The notes below the pieces were generated by a model. The model did not search any database, had not been told where the DNA came from, and was given only the letters and a program-made list of their open reading frames with translations. Source: Stropharia rugosoannulata (lineage: Eukaryota > Basidiomycota > Agaricomycetes > Agaricales > Strophariaceae). From it: 64,000 nt of DNA. The stretch spans positions 3,162,001 to 3,226,000 of the forward strand of contig JANCIK010000009.1 of the NCBI GenBank assembly GCA_028532985.1, given 5' to 3'. The translations under genes were made by a program, and so were the position numbers. Shown here in pieces: positions 37,118 to 47,832 of this stretch; position 1 is the first letter of the stretch, and every line of letters begins with the position of its first letter.

Positions 37118-38895
37118 CATATGTGCATGCAGATGGTTTAGTACGCCATCGACATTGAGGGTGACCGATAAACCACTCTCGGGAAACGAGCTGACCAGTG
37201 TCGTGTACACCGAAGAAAGCGAGATGAGTAACGGTAGAATCAGGCAGGTAGGCAGAATCAATTAAGCCAGTCCACAATAACATGAAATCATGAAGGAAGA
37301 ATATAAAATGATATCAATGAATGAGAAGAGAAAGAGCGAGGTAAATGAAATATGGGCGCAAGGAGAGCCAAAATGTAAAGTGTGATGGAAGACACTCACA
37401 GGATGGCGCCAGCAGCCACGCCAGGCCCAAACCACTGCCCGAAGTCTGTGCACAGCTCCGTGCCATTATATGCACGCTGAAAGGAGCATAGGGTAACTGG
37501 CGTGTCGAGAACCATGTCAGAATGCGGATGTATGTCCAGGTAAGGAGTACGGCGCCAATTTAAACGATGTGAATCGACATTCATAGGGCAAGGAGCGCAC
37601 GTACAGCGTCCGAGGTGGACACCGACGAGGGTGTTGGCGAGAAGACTTTGTCCTGTACGCAACATGCTGCCCTATCCCGTATCTGCGCTCCAAGTCTTCT
37701 CCTCAGCCCACGGTCAGACCTTGTGGTCTGTCGGGCTTTGATTCTAGTCCAGTGTCGTCGAGCTCACCGAAAATGGGGGAGAGCACGGTGGTAGCTCAAC
37801 GAGGCGGCCGTCGTGGATATGAGTGGGGAGGTGAGAGCGGTAGGTGAGCGGCGAGCCATACACGGAAAATAAAGTCAGAATAGAAGGCAGGCGGCCAGGC
37901 GGCACCGGGGTCGAAAGGCGGGCGTGGGCCTTTGATGGTCGTAGTGCCCGTCGTGCTGGACGCGACACTGCCGTGGCCGGCACTGCTGGTCCTAGGAGAC
38001 GACTGCCCATCAGCAGAGGTCGAAGCAGAGAAGCTGGAGGGGCTCCCTGTGCGGCCCTTGGGCCTTGATCTTGTGCTGCGGGGTCGTCCAAGCCCGGAAT
38101 CTGCACGCACCACAACGGTTGGGGACGCCATCCTAGTTGAGGAGGTACAGCATGGCCTTGTCCTTTCCATACTTCGCAGCGGCAAGGAGTGCCCCGCGAA
38201 TGCTGAGCAAGGATGGCTGGAAGAGAGAGGCCGACGGTGAGGGAGGACGACTGGTATGGGCGAACCACCCCGAGAGGCGAGTGGGCAGGTTGCGCGTCAA
38301 GCCCGGCGAAGCGCCAGTGTGCTCGCATATAAGTCTACGTGCTGCGTCTTGGGCGCTCCGAGCACGTAGGGGGGCGCGGGGACGGGATGTTGACGGGGCC
38401 GAGGCCGTTGGGCGCTGGTGGCTCGTCAATGATCGAAGGCTCGTCAACGCCAAACTCCGTTGGGAGATCGGCCGAGGGCTTACGGTCGCGGTTTATGGAA
38501 AGATACTTGGAGCCCTTGCCCTGCTTGTGTTCTGGGGACGAGACAGTGACTGATTCAGCTTGGATCGGTCGCGTTGCGTCTGTTTTTGGAGAGACCGGGA
38601 AAAACGGACGGCGGTAACGAAGCCATGGTTTGCAGAGAATTAGGGAGAAGCAGATGAAAACAGCATGGACTCTTCCCGCATGTCTGTCGTCCGACTCGGG
38701 TCGTGGCAGGCATCTCGCTCGTTTGTCGTCAGAAGGTCTTGATGGTCGTCCGACCCCGACGGCGGGTGATCTCGTCGTTACAGACAACGGCGAGCTTGTG
38801 GAGGCTCGTGGTGGTGGAATGGAGTGAAACGAAGACAAGTTCCAGAACTGGCTCGTTTGGTCTTTGTTTGCCATCGTCCTCAACCATGAACATAC
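37118..38895 (-). pseudogene. ATG4: Decayed ATG4 (autophagy cysteine protease) copy
   Basis: Minus-strand segments match ATG4 in the right order but in different frames. They include a Pro/Ser-rich N-terminus (about 38340-38890), TRLSGWFAHT (near 38255-38280) and SLLSIRGALLAAAKYGKDKA. A YLLN-stop-DGVPN segment has an in-frame TAG at 38133-38135. PLWCVQIPGLDDP follows in another frame, then WPPAFYSDF-FRVWL, a frame jump near 37848, and LTYRSHLP. The active-site region should read GWGC before MLRTGQSLLANTLVGVHLGR. Here it reads G, stop (TAG, 37672-37674), G, S (AGC, 37666-37668), so the catalytic cysteine is gone. DFGQWFGPGVAAGAI (near 37400-37446) and VSSFPESGLSVTLNVDGVL (near 37136-37195) follow. 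The C-terminal DPH and FxL parts were not found. This is a dead copy or an allele with many errors; a functional ATG4 is expected elsewhere. Confidence 0.75.
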
Positions 38896-39623
38896 CGCTG
38901 CTAAATAATAATGCTTGGCTAACGCGTTCCTTCAATGACGTCTGCCGTTGAACGTTGAGAACGTTGAGACTTTAAAAGTACTTATTTCCTGCCCGATATC
39001 ACATCTAGCGATTATCGTCAGTGTCAACTAAGAAAAGCCACACGCAAGATAGGGTTGGACTCAAGTTGGAATACGCAACAACTACAAGTCAAACCACTAG
39101 AAAATAAATATATATGCGTCTCCGGGTGAATACTTTCCAGATTTTTGCTCTACAAATCGGACCCACCTAATAGATATCAAGCTGAAATCCAGAGCTCCTT
39201 CATGTAGCAGGGACTGAAGAATTGTTTCCGAACTTGTATTATCCCGAACTCGACTACAAGCCAAACAGCTAGTAAGTGAATAATAATTTAGTATGTGCCG
39301 CCAGTGTGATTACTTCCACATATACGCGGTATGTTGTTTAGAAATGTTTTCCAAGTAGGAGCGCTTTGCGGGGCGTGCAAATACGCCGCGGAGAGGAGTC
39401 ATCAGTGCTGGTGAGCAGCAGCAGCATATGGAAGGCAAGCGGCCTAATCTCTTCATAAATTTAAAATAGTTCCAGAGTCAGTCATCCTTGTTTGCTGTGC
39501 TTGTCAAAGCCATGAGGCCTAAGGCCTGAGGCCTTGAGGCCTTGCGCTCGTTCGTTCGTTCCTTTCCTCACTCTCCCCTTGACCGCCTCCATCTTGAATC
39601 CGTCGCTGTTCTCTCTTATTGTG
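38896..39623. other. Intergenic
   Basis: No gene seen. Short AGGCCT-type repeats (AGGCC units) occur at 39512-39545, just before the ULD gene. Confidence 0.45.
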
Positions 39624-41034
39624 ATGGATCTCTTTGGCAGAGTCTTTGGCAGAGTCCTTGCCGTCCGCCTACGGCTCCCGTTTCCCCTCCGCAATCGAGA
39701 TGGATCACCAGGGGCCGGCCATCCCTCGACCCAGACTCCCCAGGACGGCTGTTCCCTTCATGAAGCTGTGCGACAGGGTTTCATCCTGCTCTCCCCAGTT
39801 GCGGCTGCGATTCCCGTAGTTGGCACTGTATTGAGCGGGTGCGTCAACACCTTACTGGCCGTGTGGAATGGGATCAACGTGAGTCGGCCCATTCTTTAAG
39901 AATGCCCTCGTTCGTAAATGAGAGTTTTTGCAGAAAAAAAAACAGAATAAAGAGATTGCAGCGCGCCTGATAAAAAGTCTATACGACTTACAAATTAACA
40001 TGTCAGCAATGGGAAATTCAGATGACGCAGGTTCCGTACAGGATCACAGAGAATTGGTTCGGTAGGTGGCGTCATTGGAGATACGCGCTCACCCACAACT
40101 AATTTTGGGATGTACTTCAGCAAGCTGGTCGTGATTTCAGATCGGCTGAAGCGACTTCCCGTTAACTCGTTCCTCCACAATACGAGAACTACAGAAAGTA
40201 TTCTTGATTGCATCACAGAAATCAACACCCATCTTTTTCATTATATGGTGAGTTGGCTACCTTACAGATTCAGTTTACGCTTCGTTGACGAGCATCATTG
40301 CGAGGTACTCTCAAATATGAGAATGGGACAAAATATGGAAAGGTTACTGGAAATGTTTTCGGGCAATCACGAAAGGTTGCCTGGTTCCGTGAAACAGCGT
40401 GTAGTCTTTGTAATGGATGCAACCGGTCGTGAATTTAGGGTATTGACTGACCAATGCCGGTCACGTAAGGTCAGTTGCATTCATTAGACCCCAATTGTTC
40501 ATCGAAGATAGTCTGATCTGTATTCCATAGCAATTCATAACTGTACTCAAATGCTACTTCAGAAACACCGAAAAGGATAGAGTCTTGCTTGACTTTATGG
40601 ATCGAGGCGCGTATGATTTGCATATTGAAACTGAATCAGGAATCGCCCGATTGGATGGATGGTCTAGGATTCAGGCAGGCACGAGAGTTGTCATGAGTGC
40701 TGTCTTCGAATCGTATAATGCTCGCGGACGATACAAGTGTCCGCGATGCCAGGCATGGAATACAAATAAAGAAGAGAACGACGGTTGGATTGACTGGTAG
40801 ATGTCTGCTAATATTCTCATGTGACGTTGGCTACTAACAAGTAATAGTATCGGCTGTCTAGGGCGGTTTCAGATTACTGATACTGAACGAAATATACAAG
40901 GGTCTATGACTTCGTTCGAAGGTAGACGTCGTCTACGTCTGGACCTCATCCTCAACTTCCACCTGAAGCTACGGGCATGTAAAATGATTCTGAGGACAAT
41001 TAAGTTACTAACTTATATATCTGACACATTGTAA
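39624..41034 (+). CDS. Basidiomycete protein with ubiquitin-like (ULD) domain
   Basis: Exons read: 39624-39878, 39934-40061, 40121-40469, 40531-40796, then 40848 onward. The third exon may hide a 45- or 57-nt in-frame intron starting with GTGAGT at 40248. N-terminal membrane-like/hydrophobic stretch (ILLSPVAAAIPVVGTVL), charged middle, then a ULD domain: VVFVMDATGREFRVL, FMDRGAYDLHIETESGIARL, DGWSRIQAGTRVVM, followed by YKCPRCQAWN and CLGRFQITDTER, a likely metal-binding CxxC region. Many basidiomycete genomes carry paralogs of this protein; molecular role unknown. If exon 6 reads through, the stop is TAA at 41032. A better-looking alternative is a donor GTAAAA at 40979 with a TACTAAC branch and acceptor TAACAG at 41037, leading into the intron-like array downstream. 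The C-terminus is therefore uncertain. Confidence 0.75.
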
Positions 41035-41043
41035 CAGGCAGCA

Positions 41044-42365
41044 ATATCCCGCTCACAGCCAGTACGTGATCCAACCTCTGCACGTGTTATCCTGCACTGA
41101 CCATTTTGTGGCAATGTCCCTCTTTTAGGTTGTACGTGATCCAACCTCTGCAGTTGTTAATGTTAAGTTATCCCCCACTAACTATTTTGTGGCAATGTCC
41201 TACTCTCAGCCAGTACGTGATCCAACCTCTGCACCTGTTATCCCCCACTAACCATTTTGTGGCAATGTCCCTCTTTTAGATTGTACGTGATCCAACCTCT
41301 GCAGTTGTTATCCCCCACTAACCATTTTGTGGCAATGTTTCACTCTCAGCAAGTATGTGATCCCACCTCTGCACTTGTTATCCCCCACTAATCATTTAAA
41401 ATTTTGTGGCATTGTTCCACTCTCAGTATGTATGTGATTCAACCTCTGCACTTGTTATCCCGCACTGACCATATTGTGGCATTGTTCCACTCTCAGCGAG
41501 TATGTGATCCAACCTCTGCACCTGTTATCCCCCCACTAATCATTTTGTGACATTGTTCCACTCTCAGCAAGTACGTGATCCAACCTCTGCAGTTGTTATC
41601 CCCCACTAACCATATTGTGGCAATGTTCCGCTCTCAGCGAGTATGTGATCCAACCTCTGCACTTGTTATCCCGCACTGACCATATTGTGGCATTGTTCCA
41701 CTCTCAGCGAGTATGTGATCCAACCTCTGCACCTGTTATCCCCCCACTAATCATTTTGTGACATTGTTCCACTCTCAGCAAGTACGTGATCCAACCTCTG
41801 CACCTGTTATCCCCCCACTAATCATTTTGTGGCATTGTTCCACTCTCAGCAAGTACGTGATCCAACCTCTGCACCTGTTATCCCCCCACTAATCATTTTG
41901 TGGCAAAGTTCCGCTCTCAGCAAGTATGTGATCCAACCTCTGCACCTGTTATCCCCCCACTAACCATTTTGTGGCAATGTCCTGCTCTCAGGAAGTATGT
42001 GATCCAACCTCTGCATCTGTTATCCCGCACTAACCATTTGTGGCAATGTTCCACTCTAAGCGAGTACGTGATCCAACCTCTGCACCTGTTATTCCCCACT
42101 AACCATTTTGTGGTGATGTTCTGCCTTCAGCGAGTACGTGATTCAACCCTGCACCTGTTTATCTTACCACTGACCAATTTATGGTCATGTCCTGCTTTTA
42201 GCATCTATACGATCCAACCTTTGCGCCTGTTATCCCCCACTAACCATTTTCTGGCAATATTCCGCTCTCAGCGAGTACAAGTTGGCGAGTACGTGATCCA
42301 ACCCCTGCATCTGTCCATCTTACCTCTGACCATTTTTTTCCTGGGTCTGTTTATCCACCTTCTAG
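41044..42365 (+). repeat. Tandem array of ~70-bp intron-like repeats
   Basis: About 18 direct copies. Copy starts (GTAYGTGATCCAACCTCTG) lie near 41062, 41132, 41213, 41283, 41353, 41430, 41500, 41571, 41641, 41711, 41782, 41853, 41924, 41995, 42064, 42134, about 42205 (degenerate) and 42289. The usual period is 70-71 bp. Each copy has a 5' splice-site-like GTACGT/GTATGT, a branch-like CACTAAC or CACTGAC, and a 3' splice-site-like CTCTCAG or CTTTTAG. Between the AG of one copy and the GT of the next lie exactly 3 nt (CAA, CGA, CCA, GTT, ATT, TAT or GAA). The array lies directly behind the ULD gene and on its coding strand. See findings. Confidence 0.9.
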
Positions 42366-43186
42366 TCATTCTATACCTGGGCCTAGGAATCGGTTGACCA
42401 GATGCAGTGACGGCCATTTACAAGGCATATTCTTTGAAACATACATTTTTTCAATCATTTTTGCATATATGTACACGAATGTCATATATTTTGTTTCTTT
42501 CATATTTTTCGACCGCAGCGGCCTAAGTCCACGGTATCAGCCCAGGACAACGAGTATAGTATGGGCCGGGTCTCGGACACCTTTTATATCACCAAGGAGA
42601 GCAGCGCAGCTGCCAAGTCGATGAAACAATTTGGTCTATGTATAACTGGTACTCTGCTGGCACATGTCCTTCATGTCGAAGCATACACTCTCTCAGCTCT
42701 TTCAGAGAAATGAGTACTTGGGACCAACGGAGGGAGCCTCACGGAGCTTTAGGTGGTTGTAAAGTGAGGTGAAATGCGAGCAAAGACTCAAGTACTCATG
42801 TGCAAATGATTTCCTTCTACTCATCACGGACAACGCTATTGTCCCTCTGATAGACCCAGTCGAAGGGTGTTGCTGTCTAGTATGCGTGATCGAAGACAAT
42901 TATAGCTGTTTTACTGAATTGTCCAGTCTTATAGCGTGTATGGCGCATATAAGGATCTTTAGCTCGTCCTTGACTGAGCAATACCAGGCCTGATTTTAAG
43001 ACGGTCAGCTCGAGAACAAGAATTGAAATTAATAACGTATCATAATTTGAAGTGCTGCGTTATTTCGTCAGAGGCAGAGTCAATAATATTCTGGAAGGCA
43101 GTAACAATGTACAAAATACCGTCACGATATTACCTTAACCAAGGGGCGCTGCGAGCGATATGCACAGTTCATCTGCCTGTAGATAC
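42366..43186. other. Intergenic between array and ETF beta
   Basis: No gene supported. It may contain the terminal exon and 3' end of the ULD gene if the array is spliced (candidate acceptor CTTCTAG ending at 42365). Confidence 0.4.
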
Positions 43187-44227
43187 TCATGCCGCAGTGA
43201 TGCCCGCCTCTTTCAGTTTCGCCACCAGTTCATCTACACTCGCGACCTTTCCGCCTCCTACGCGTGTCGGCGGCTCTGCAACTTTCAGCGTTTCCAGCTG
43301 CGGGGTATAGTCGACGCCAAGGTCTTCAGGTTTTAATGTTTCCACAGGCTTCTTCTTCGCTTTCATGATATTCGGTAGAGACGCATAACGCGGTTCGTTG
43401 AGACGCAGATCAGTCGTCACCACTAATGGGAGACGGCACTTGAGTTCCTCTCCTCCACCGTCTATCTCCCGCACCACCACTGCAGTGTTGCTGGCCGGAT
43501 CCAGCGTGACTTTGGATGCGAAGGTCGCCTGGGACCACCCAAGTAGGCCCGCAAGCATTTGTCCCGTCACGCCGAGGTCGTCGTCGATTGCTTGCTTGCC
43601 CAAAATAACAAGGTCGATCTTGTCTTTGTTCTCCTTACCATCGTTCGCGCGGGCGATGTATGCTTGCAGCGTGCGTGCGATGCTGAGGGGTTCAGGCGTG
43701 GGTGCAGATTCTGGTAGAGCGACGTGGACAGCGCGGTCGGCACCCATGGCCAGCGCGGTGCGCAGCGTGTCGAGCGACTTAGCCGGACCAACGGTGAACG
43801 CGGTGATGGATGTTACTGCAGCTTTATGAGTCTCCCGTTGGCGGACGGCTTCTTCGACAGCTAGAGTTCATTCCAATGCGGTTAGGCATTACATGAGCTC
43901 TTCTCGTCGTGTCCAGGGAGCATATAGTGCATACCGATTTCGTCAAATGGGTTCTGTAGTGCGTTATGGTCAGCGCTCGCCTAAACATAATCCCGAGACG
44001 CCTTTCTGCTCCGGGGAGGGAAGGAGTTACTCACCATTGAGTGCTTCACATTTGTGTCGATTCCAGTCTGCTGTGGGTTCACGCGGATCTTAACTGCATA
44101 ATCCACTGCCCTACAAGTCGACGCGCATCCAGATTAAAAACAATGAACAGATTCAGCGCGTAACAAATCAACGGTACCGTTTGACGGGAACTAGGATATT
44201 CACGAGACGGGCGGGCGAAGGGCGCAT
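43187..44227 (-). CDS. ETFB: Electron transfer flavoprotein beta subunit
   Basis: Mitochondrial matrix ETF beta chain, which with ETF alpha passes electrons from acyl-CoA and other dehydrogenases to ETF-QO; it binds AMP. Exons (minus): 44178-44227, 44035-44110, 43935-43953, 43187-43860, giving 272 aa. Start MRPSPARLVNILVPVKR is followed by AVDYAVKIRVNPQQTGI, MNPFDEIAVEEAVRQR and the ETF-beta signature region VILGKQAIDDDLGVTGQML, with AGLLGWSQATFASKV. It ends VDELVAKLKEAGITAA. The third exon is 19 nt. As usual for ETF beta there is no long cleaved presequence. Confidence 0.96.
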
Positions 44228-45007
44228 CGGGGCGTGTGTCCTTAGGAGTGGTGGTGGTGGAGTATGTGGAAGAAACGGAGCCACCGTTCGCAGTCGGAAG
44301 CCGGTGTTTTCACGTGATGATCGGCGCGCGACGTGCGACGCGTGCTTTCGTTGCAGGCGCGTGTCTGCTCTCATTGTCATATTGCCAACGATGAAAGCAA
44401 CGACAAGTTCCAACGAGTATAGGTCAAGTTGGTGGGATGATGGGTGGGATTGCGCGCCCAGTTTATGTCAGTAGCGCCGCCCGCCTAGCGCTATGCTCGA
44501 GGGCGGCGTGGTGCGCTGGTGCGCGCATGCCCTGTGCAGTGAGTCACGGGCATATTCTGGTGACATACATACTACTACACTTTTACAGTCGAGTATCTAG
44601 AGGTTTATACCTAGCTTCTAATCTTGTTAAAATTATATCGGTGGGATTGTGATCCCATTCCCACCGGTTTGGCCGTTCCTCACGTCTAATGTCACATTCT
44701 CTGACATTAAACTTTACAAGCATTTGGACATTGTCAAACAGCCACTCGCATTCTATTTCTCACTTCATCAACGCAAAAGGAACTGAACCTTGATTGAGCC
44801 CAGATGTTTTGGTCCTTTACTTGTTCAGTATCTACTCTATACACATTTCAAGATATAATGTTTACACTTATCGACAGCAAAGACAATGATGCCTCAGCTA
44901 CAGTTGAGGCAGTTCAGAACAAACAATCCGGCCAAATTATTTGAATTAATAAAGCAAACGCCCGGCTAGAGGACATTAACTAATGTATATACTACGGAGT
45001 ACGCCCA
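44228..45007. other. Intergenic
   Basis: GC-rich near 44.2-44.5 kb (ETF beta promoter), AT-rich beyond. No other feature seen. Confidence 0.5.
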
Positions 45008-45503
45008 TTAAAGGCTAACGTTAATGGGAGTGCAGCCAATGGCAATGACTCCGTTCTGAATGGTTTGTTAAAAAACGTAAAGGACCATCTAACACGAAAA
45101 CTTACGAAAGAGTTGTTGCTGCAGCAGACTGGTTGTTGGGAGCAGGAGCTGCCTCCGACACCAGCACCGGTGAGGGGGCTGCAAGTCACTAAGAACATTT
45201 GAGAAATATGAACGGGAAACCAAAACGCGGGAACAGAACGACTTACTTCCGACTTGAGTTTTAGCATCACCGATGATAACACCAAGGAGAGAAAGGATGC
45301 CACCGAGGTTATTCGACTGGTCCCTCACCTATACATTCAGTTAGACCTTTATATTTGGTGGATTTATTAGAATGACTGACGCTCTGAACAGAGTTGCAGC
45401 ACTGGACGGGGCCGGTGTTGCACTGGTTAGAAGGGCCATCGGAGGTGGCCGCCACAAGGATGGGGAGAGCGAGGGCAGCAGCGAGGTAGACACGAGCGAA
45501 CAT
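45008..45503 (-). CDS. Class I hydrophobin D
   Basis: Exons (minus): 45381-45503, 45247-45328, 45106-45188, 45008-45055, giving 111 aa. Signal peptide MFARVYLAAALALPILVAA. Mature part [18 protein letters not shown], then VRDQSNNLGGILSLLGVIIG, MTCSPLTGAGVGGSSC, SQQPVCCSNNSF and GCTPINVSL. Cysteine spacing C-X6-CC-X34-C-X12-C-X5-CC-X12-C. Same intron places and phases as the other four. It is divergent from hydrophobin E, about 1.1 kb away. Confidence 0.96.
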
Positions 45504-45550
45504 TTCGTTGGTGAAGGAGTGGGAAGGTACTTAGATTGAAAGAATAGGTA

Positions 45551-45603
45551 GGAGTGGACTGTTTGACTGACTTTCGCGGTCTTAGCACTGTTAAATATTT
45601 TTA
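45551..45603 (-). promoter_or_regulatory. Hydrophobin D core promoter: TATA-like box and start-site motif
   Basis: TAAAAATATTTAA (45603-45591) is followed about 34 nt later by CAGTCAAACAG. The downstream CAGTTCYACTT part is weaker here (CCACTCCTACC). Confidence 0.6.
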
Positions 45604-46529
45604 CTCGTGTGTAGCCTGTTCTTGCATACTCTCGAGTCAGGTCTCCTCTATTCCGGCTGTTTGCATATTTCGTTGGCAACTCGACATGTGGGCAAGGGAT
45701 GTTTTGTTGCGGGCCGCGCGTTCAGGAGTGCAATTAGCCGCCCAAGCGGTGACACTAGCTCGTCTCTCCGGAATATGTACGTACATACGAGAGTTCTTCC
45801 GATTTATCGCGTGAAAAATAGGTTGCCCAGTGGCAGCAAGTTCATCAGGATTCGGAAAGCTCGTGAAGTTCTGTACATCAAGGCTACATGCATGCTGGTA
45901 TATGTAGGTTAATTTGAAGTAATAGGACATGTAAGACGTAGCCCAGCATTTTCATATTACAAGAATTAAACTAGGTGAAGCAATACATATGTTCAACCTT
46001 CAATTCTACGCACAAGAGAAAAAGAACCCAATGGGCTGGGCCACATCAAAAACCCCTGAAAGTTCCCTTCGACTACTTAGCTTACTACTACAAATGTCAT
46101 GATTTGAGCTAGTACAGGGGTAAAATGTAATAAACGGCACATGAACGAAAGATTACATGTCGCTGAAGAACATAGCAGCTCCAGAAGAGCAAAATAACTG
46201 AGCTTCGCTACTACACTGCGTCTACAACAAAAGCAATATTGAAGTTCATCGGAAACGTCCGTAAATTGAAAATATGAGTCTTGAAGCTTGAGGTTTGAAT
46301 AATTGTGTAAGTTTGTGTAAGTAGCGCTTATGTTGCGGTCACAACATACGTAAGTAATCAACGTGCCCGTGCCCAGGAAGTTACAAGCATCGTCGCTCTC
46401 AAGCGCCGACGCGAAGTTGCCAGCGGTACTCGCTCTAAACCAGAACAAGGCTAGTCAAGTAATGTCGCTTACCGCCACGGCCACTTCGGTATGTAAAATT
46501 AGCTCAGGAAAATATCAGAACAGAAAAAG
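45604..46529. other. Intergenic between divergent hydrophobins D and E
   Basis: Bidirectional upstream region. No gene supported. Confidence 0.5.
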
Positions 46530-46589
46530 TATATATACAGCTCAAATTCTGGTAAGCTCTCCAGTTGAACAGGTCCCAGTTCTACTTTC
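46530..46589 (+). promoter_or_regulatory. Hydrophobin E core promoter: TATA box and start-site motif
   Basis: TATATATA at 46530 is followed 32 nt later by CAGTTGAACAG and then CAGTTCTACTT, about 68 nt before the ATG. Confidence 0.75.
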
Positions 46590-46628
46590 CTACCTCCCTT
46601 GTCTACTGCAGATTTCACCAGAATCACC

Positions 46629-47115
46629 ATGTTCTCCCGTGCCGTCGCCGCTTTCTTCCTCGTCCTTCCCGTCTTTGCTGCAGCTCAGTCCAACCAGTGC
46701 AATACTGGTCCAGTTCAGTGCTGCAACCAGATGCAGAACGTAAGTCATTTGTTGAAGCTGTAAGTTGAAAGAAGTGAGTTAATGTAATTTTTTGTGCAGA
46801 CTTCCAACCTGTCGGAGTTTGTTAAGAACTACCTCGCTCTCGCTGCCGTTGATGTTGGTAGCATCGTTGGCCAAGTCGGTCGTAAGTCTGATTCTGCGTA
46901 TTTTTCCTTTCCTTGGCTTAGTCATTATTTCAGTTACTTGCAGCCCCATCACTGCTGTTGGCGTTGGCGGAAGTTCTTGCAACAGCCAGCCAGTGTGCTG
47001 CACCAACAACTCCTTCGTATGTATTTTATTGACTTTATCTATTTTCTTTTATTGACTTGTTCATTAGAACGGTGTTGTTGCTGTTGGGTGCAGTCCGATC
47101 AACGTTGGACTGTAA
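46629..47115 (+). CDS. Class I hydrophobin E
   Basis: Exons: 46629-46739, 46800-46881, 46934-47016, 47068-47115, giving 107 aa. Signal peptide [19 protein letters not shown], mature part [18 protein letters not shown], then [48 protein letters not shown] and GCSPINVGL. Cysteine spacing C-X6-CC-X34-C-X12-C-X5-CC-X12-C. Closest relative in the window is hydrophobin C, 13 kb away on the other strand. Confidence 0.96.
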
Positions 47116-47832
47116 GGGATTATTTGGGATTTTGGTTAATGTAGTGATCCTCATTAATTGGACCAGTTCCATCTAATAATATTGATTTTGCTTGATGTTT
47201 TAACTGTGATTGTTAAAGTAAAGCTTGCTAGTACATATGAGGCTCTCGACTTATCGCCCGTGATTTTTTCAAATCCACAGCTGTGCTAGTTTTACTTTGA
47301 AGTGGTGCCCTTTCTCTTGTGTGTCTTACGTTGTTTGTTGTTAATTGTTTAGCAATCTCGATGAATTTTTTTCTACTTTGCATACGTACTATGAAGTACG
47401 TAATGCTATTGACAGTGTAAATTCCCAGCACAGCGACACGTCTGTCTTGTTATCGCTTCCTGCTTAGTCGACTTCGTATCTGTATATTTGCGGCAAGCTC
47501 ATGTTCTGTAAATGACGCAGTTGGAGCTGCACCGTGGTGGAATATTTAATTTTAGAATCGCGAATATTGGATTTGGTCAGCGCGTTGCCTTGGGCTGGTC
47601 ACACCTCTAAATATAGCTGCGCAAAAAGCGTGGGCCAGCCATTCCAGGAAGGAGCTATTCCCAGAGCCCACGGTGGATCCGTCCATCAATCACTCCTTGT
47701 TTTCATTCCTCCAGGTCGCCAGCTCGCTCTCCCGTCCTTCTCCTCGCTCTCCGCCTGCTTTTCCTTAGCCTAGCGCCCGTATTAGGCAGTAATTCCCGAA
47801 TATATCCTCTGTATACCTTGGCAGGCACCTCA
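47116..47832. other. Intergenic upstream of first GH79 gene
   Basis: No gene. A pyrimidine-rich stretch (about 47700-47770) precedes the GH79 start, as in many fungal promoters. Confidence 0.5.

Noticed and set aside
37844..38553. Plus-strand open frames rich in Gly/Arg
   Set aside because: Antisense shadows of the ATG4 relic, which carries recognisable motifs.
39482..39694. Minus-strand open frame (70 codons)
   Set aside because: Overlaps the start of the ULD gene and is built on AGGCCT-type simple repeats.
41900..42397. A 165-codon open frame running through the ~70-bp repeats
   Set aside because: It is a by-product of the repeat period and internal repetition, with no recognisable protein; the splice-signal pattern of the repeat explains the sequence better.
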